Below, one piece after another: positions 10,832-12,490 of a DNA stretch of 12,490 nucleotides. Source of the stretch: Archaeoglobaceae archaeon (GTDB lineage Archaea; Halobacteriota; Archaeoglobi; Archaeoglobales; Archaeoglobaceae). Location of the stretch: positions 5,582 through 18,071 of the forward strand of contig JALWBF010000211.1 in the NCBI GenBank assembly GCA_027016055.1, written 5' to 3'. The first letter of the stretch is position 1, and each line of letters opens with the position of its first letter. The translations under genes and the position numbers were made by a program. The notes below the pieces were generated by a model. It was not told the DNA's origin, ran no database searches, and saw only the letters and a program-made list of their open reading frames with translations.

Positions 10832-12490
10832 CTTCTCACTATCTTATCCAGTTCAACCAAAGCCTGAATGGGGGTCAGGTTAACCACATCTATCTTTGCT
10901 ATCTCCCTCAAAAACGATGCGATGCTCTCATCAAAATCCGAACCCCTCATCTTAAGCAACTCGAAAGCCCTCCTTATAACTTCCTCCGGCAAATCCGCCA
11001 TGCCTGCAACCTTAATCCCGTAGCTCTCGCTCGATGCACCTCTTCTAATCTTCCTATCGAATTCTATCTTGCCATCTTTTTCCTTAATTCCGAAGTGGTA
11101 ATTCTTCACTCCCTCAAGTCTGTTTTCGAGCACGGAAAGCTCGTGGTAATGGGTTGCAAACAGAGTCTTGGCTCCTATTCTGTCGTGAATATATTCCACT
11201 ATTGCCCAAGCCAAGCTCAAGCCGTCTTTTGTGCTCGTGCTTTTTCCAACTTCGTCGAGCAAAATTAGGCTTCTATTTGTGGCGTTTCTGAGTATCTTTG
11301 CTATCTCATCCATTTCAACCATGAAAGTGCTGTAACCTCTTGTTATGTCATCCACCGAGCCTATTCTCGTAAATATTCGATCTACAATTCCTATAACAGC
11401 ATAGCTTGCCGGAACGAAGCTTCCGATCTGAGCCAATATTGTAATCAAAGCCACCTGCCTCAGGTAAGTCGACTTTCCAGCCATGTTTGGGCCAGTAATA
11501 ATCAAAATCCTGCTTTTCTTATCTAAGGTAACGTCGTTAGGAACGAATTTGGTAGTTAGCTCTACGGTAGGATGCCTTCCGTCCCTTACGATTATGTCGT
11601 AGCCTTCGTTGACCTTCGGTCGGGTGTAGTTGTATAAAACCGCAACCTCTGCGAGAGATGCCAGAACGTCCAATTCTGCTATTCTGCTTGCGCAGTCTCT
11701 TATCCTATCAACATGCTTCGCTACCTCATTCCTAATGCCCTCGAATATCTCATATTCGAGGGATTTTATCTTCTCCTCGCAAGCCAGTATCTTCTCCTCC
11801 CTTTCCTCAAGCTCCGGAATCGTATACCTTTCGGCATTAACCAAGGTTTGCTTCCTCTTGTAATGCTTAGGAACCAACCTTATCTTCGACTTCGGAACTT
11901 CGATGTAGTATCCGAATACCGTGTTGTATCCGACCTTCAAGCTTTCAATTCCAGTCTTCCTCCTTTCCCTCTCCTCTATCATCCTTATAAAGCTCTCATG
12001 CTCCTTCTTCAGATTCTTAAGCCTATCCAGTTCCTCGCTGAATCCATCCTTTATTATTCCACCCTCCTTAACAGTTATGGGCGGATCATCGACTATAGCG
12101 GAATCTATAAGTTTGCACACATCGTCAAGCGTGTCAAGATTCGATATTATGCTCCTAAGCTTCTTTGACGTGAAATTTAATTTCTTAAGCCTTGAAACGG
12201 CCTTTAGGGAGTTCTTCAAGGCAACAAGATCCCTTGCATTCGCAGACTTAAAGTCTATTCTGCTTACGATCCTCTCCAAATCGTAAACTTCCTTCAGTAT
12301 CTCCCTTACGTTCTGCCTCAGGAAGGATTTCTCCTTAAGTTCTTCGACAGCATCGAGCCTGCTTTCGATTTCATCTATATCCAACAGAGGTCTCTGAAGC
12401 CACTTCTTAAGCAACCTGCTACCCATAGCGGTTACGGTTCTATCCAAAACTTCGATGAGCGTCCCCCTTCTGCTTCCGTCTATTATGTTC
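10807..12490 (-). CDS. mutS: DNA mismatch repair ATPase MutS (MutS1 type), N-terminus outside window
   Basis: About 560 C-terminal residues are visible; the frame is open to the right edge (NIIDGSRRGTLIEV before LDRTVTAMGSRLLKKWL), so the TTG at 12447 is not the start. The lever/clamp region includes GYNTVFGYYIEVPKSKIRLV and RKQTLVNAERYTIPELEERE, diagnostic of MutS1 and not MutS2. The ABC-type ATPase has Walker A GPNMAGKST (near 11467-11493), the ST.FMVEM segment, Walker B LILLDE followed by VGKSTSTKDG (bacterial enzymes usually have IGRGTSTxDG), the ATHYHEL His motif and the helix-turn-helix ESYGIKVAGMADLPEEVI. It ends right after the conserved LTPIQALVELDKIV. The mismatch-binding domain (Phe-x-Glu) is not in view. 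No Smr domain follows, and no mutL lies downstream. Confidence 0.96.
   Translation of the reverse strand, partial: NIIDGSRRGTLIEVLDRTVTAMGSRLLKKWLQRPLLDIDEIESRLDAVEELKEKSFLRQNVREILKEVYDLERIVSRIDFKSANARDLVALKNSLKAVSRLKKLNFTSKKLRSIISNLDTLDDVCKLIDSAIVDDPPITVKEGGIIKDGFSEELDRLKNLKKEHESFIRMIEERERRKTGIESLKVGYNTVFGYYIEVPKSKIRLVPKHYKRKQTLVNAERYTIPELEEREEKILACEEKIKSLEYEIFEGIRNEVAKHVDRIRDCASRIAELDVLASLAEVAVLYNYTRPKVNEGYDIIVRDGRHPTVELTTKFVPNDVTLDKKSRILIITGPNMAGKSTYLRQVALITILAQIGSFVPASYAVIGIVDRIFTRIGSVDDITRGYSTFMVEMDEIAKILRNATNRSLILLDEVGKSTSTKDGLSLAWAIVEYIHDRIGAKTLFATHYHELSVLENRLEGVKNYHFGIKEKDGKIEFDRKIRRGASSESYGIKVAGMADLPEEVIRRAFELLKMRGSDFDESIASFLREIAKIDVVNLTPIQALVELDKIVRRCREIMKD

Noticed and set aside
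11713..12168. + strand open frames within mutS
   Set aside because: They are antisense to the canonical MutS clamp region; shadow frames.

Overview
The window looks like a piece of a thermophilic euryarchaeal chromosome, most likely from the Archaeoglobales (moderate confidence; no 16S rRNA is present to settle it). The evidence is the archaeal gene order rps13-rps4-rps11-rpoD (RNA polymerase subunit D), a subunit D carrying two ferredoxin clusters, an archaeal RsmA/KsgA next to a HemK2/Mtq2-type methyltransferase, a CCA-less tRNA gene, GGTGATC/GGAGG ribosome binding sites, and many TATA boxes lying 23-28 bases upstream of start codons (leaderless transcripts).

Layout. Bases 1-540 hold the end of an unidentified + strand gene and a 37-residue membrane microprotein. 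Bases 512-1822 (-) are ksgA followed by a hemK-like gene. Bases 2060-2823 are a decayed IS200/IS605-type tnpB element: an intact 43-codon ORF coupled to a tnpB with frame changes and large internal deletions, ending in three hairpins. Bases 3010-3393 (+) encode a small membrane protein. A tRNA-Asn(GTT) follows (-). Bases 3504-4924 (-) are a three-gene operon: a cis-prenyltransferase-like protein without the usual catalytic motifs, a standalone TGT-C2/PUA protein and a beta-helix protein. A DUF92 membrane protein (+, 4960-6108) is divergent from this operon and shares a very compact double promoter with it. It converges on a secreted Lon-like (S16) protease with a PGF-CTERM-type tail (-). Upstream of the protease is the ribosomal/RNA polymerase cluster (7964-10204, -). 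The window ends with a small coiled-coil/nuclease-fold-like gene overlapping the 3' end of a canonical MutS1 gene that runs off the right edge.

How the genes fit together. The ribosomal/RNAP cluster, ksgA, hemK2 and the tRNA are translation and transcription housekeeping. The cis-prenyltransferase homologue and the DUF92 protein (family of phytyl-phosphate kinase VTE6/TMEM19) suggest a polyprenyl-phosphate (glycosyl carrier lipid) locus, in which the former may be an NgBR/Nus1-like accessory subunit. The mutS pair is the other point of interest: no mutL is visible, and the overlapping downstream gene has a PD-(D/E)XK-like pattern with the lysine replaced. I see no CRISPR array, prophage or classical defence island.
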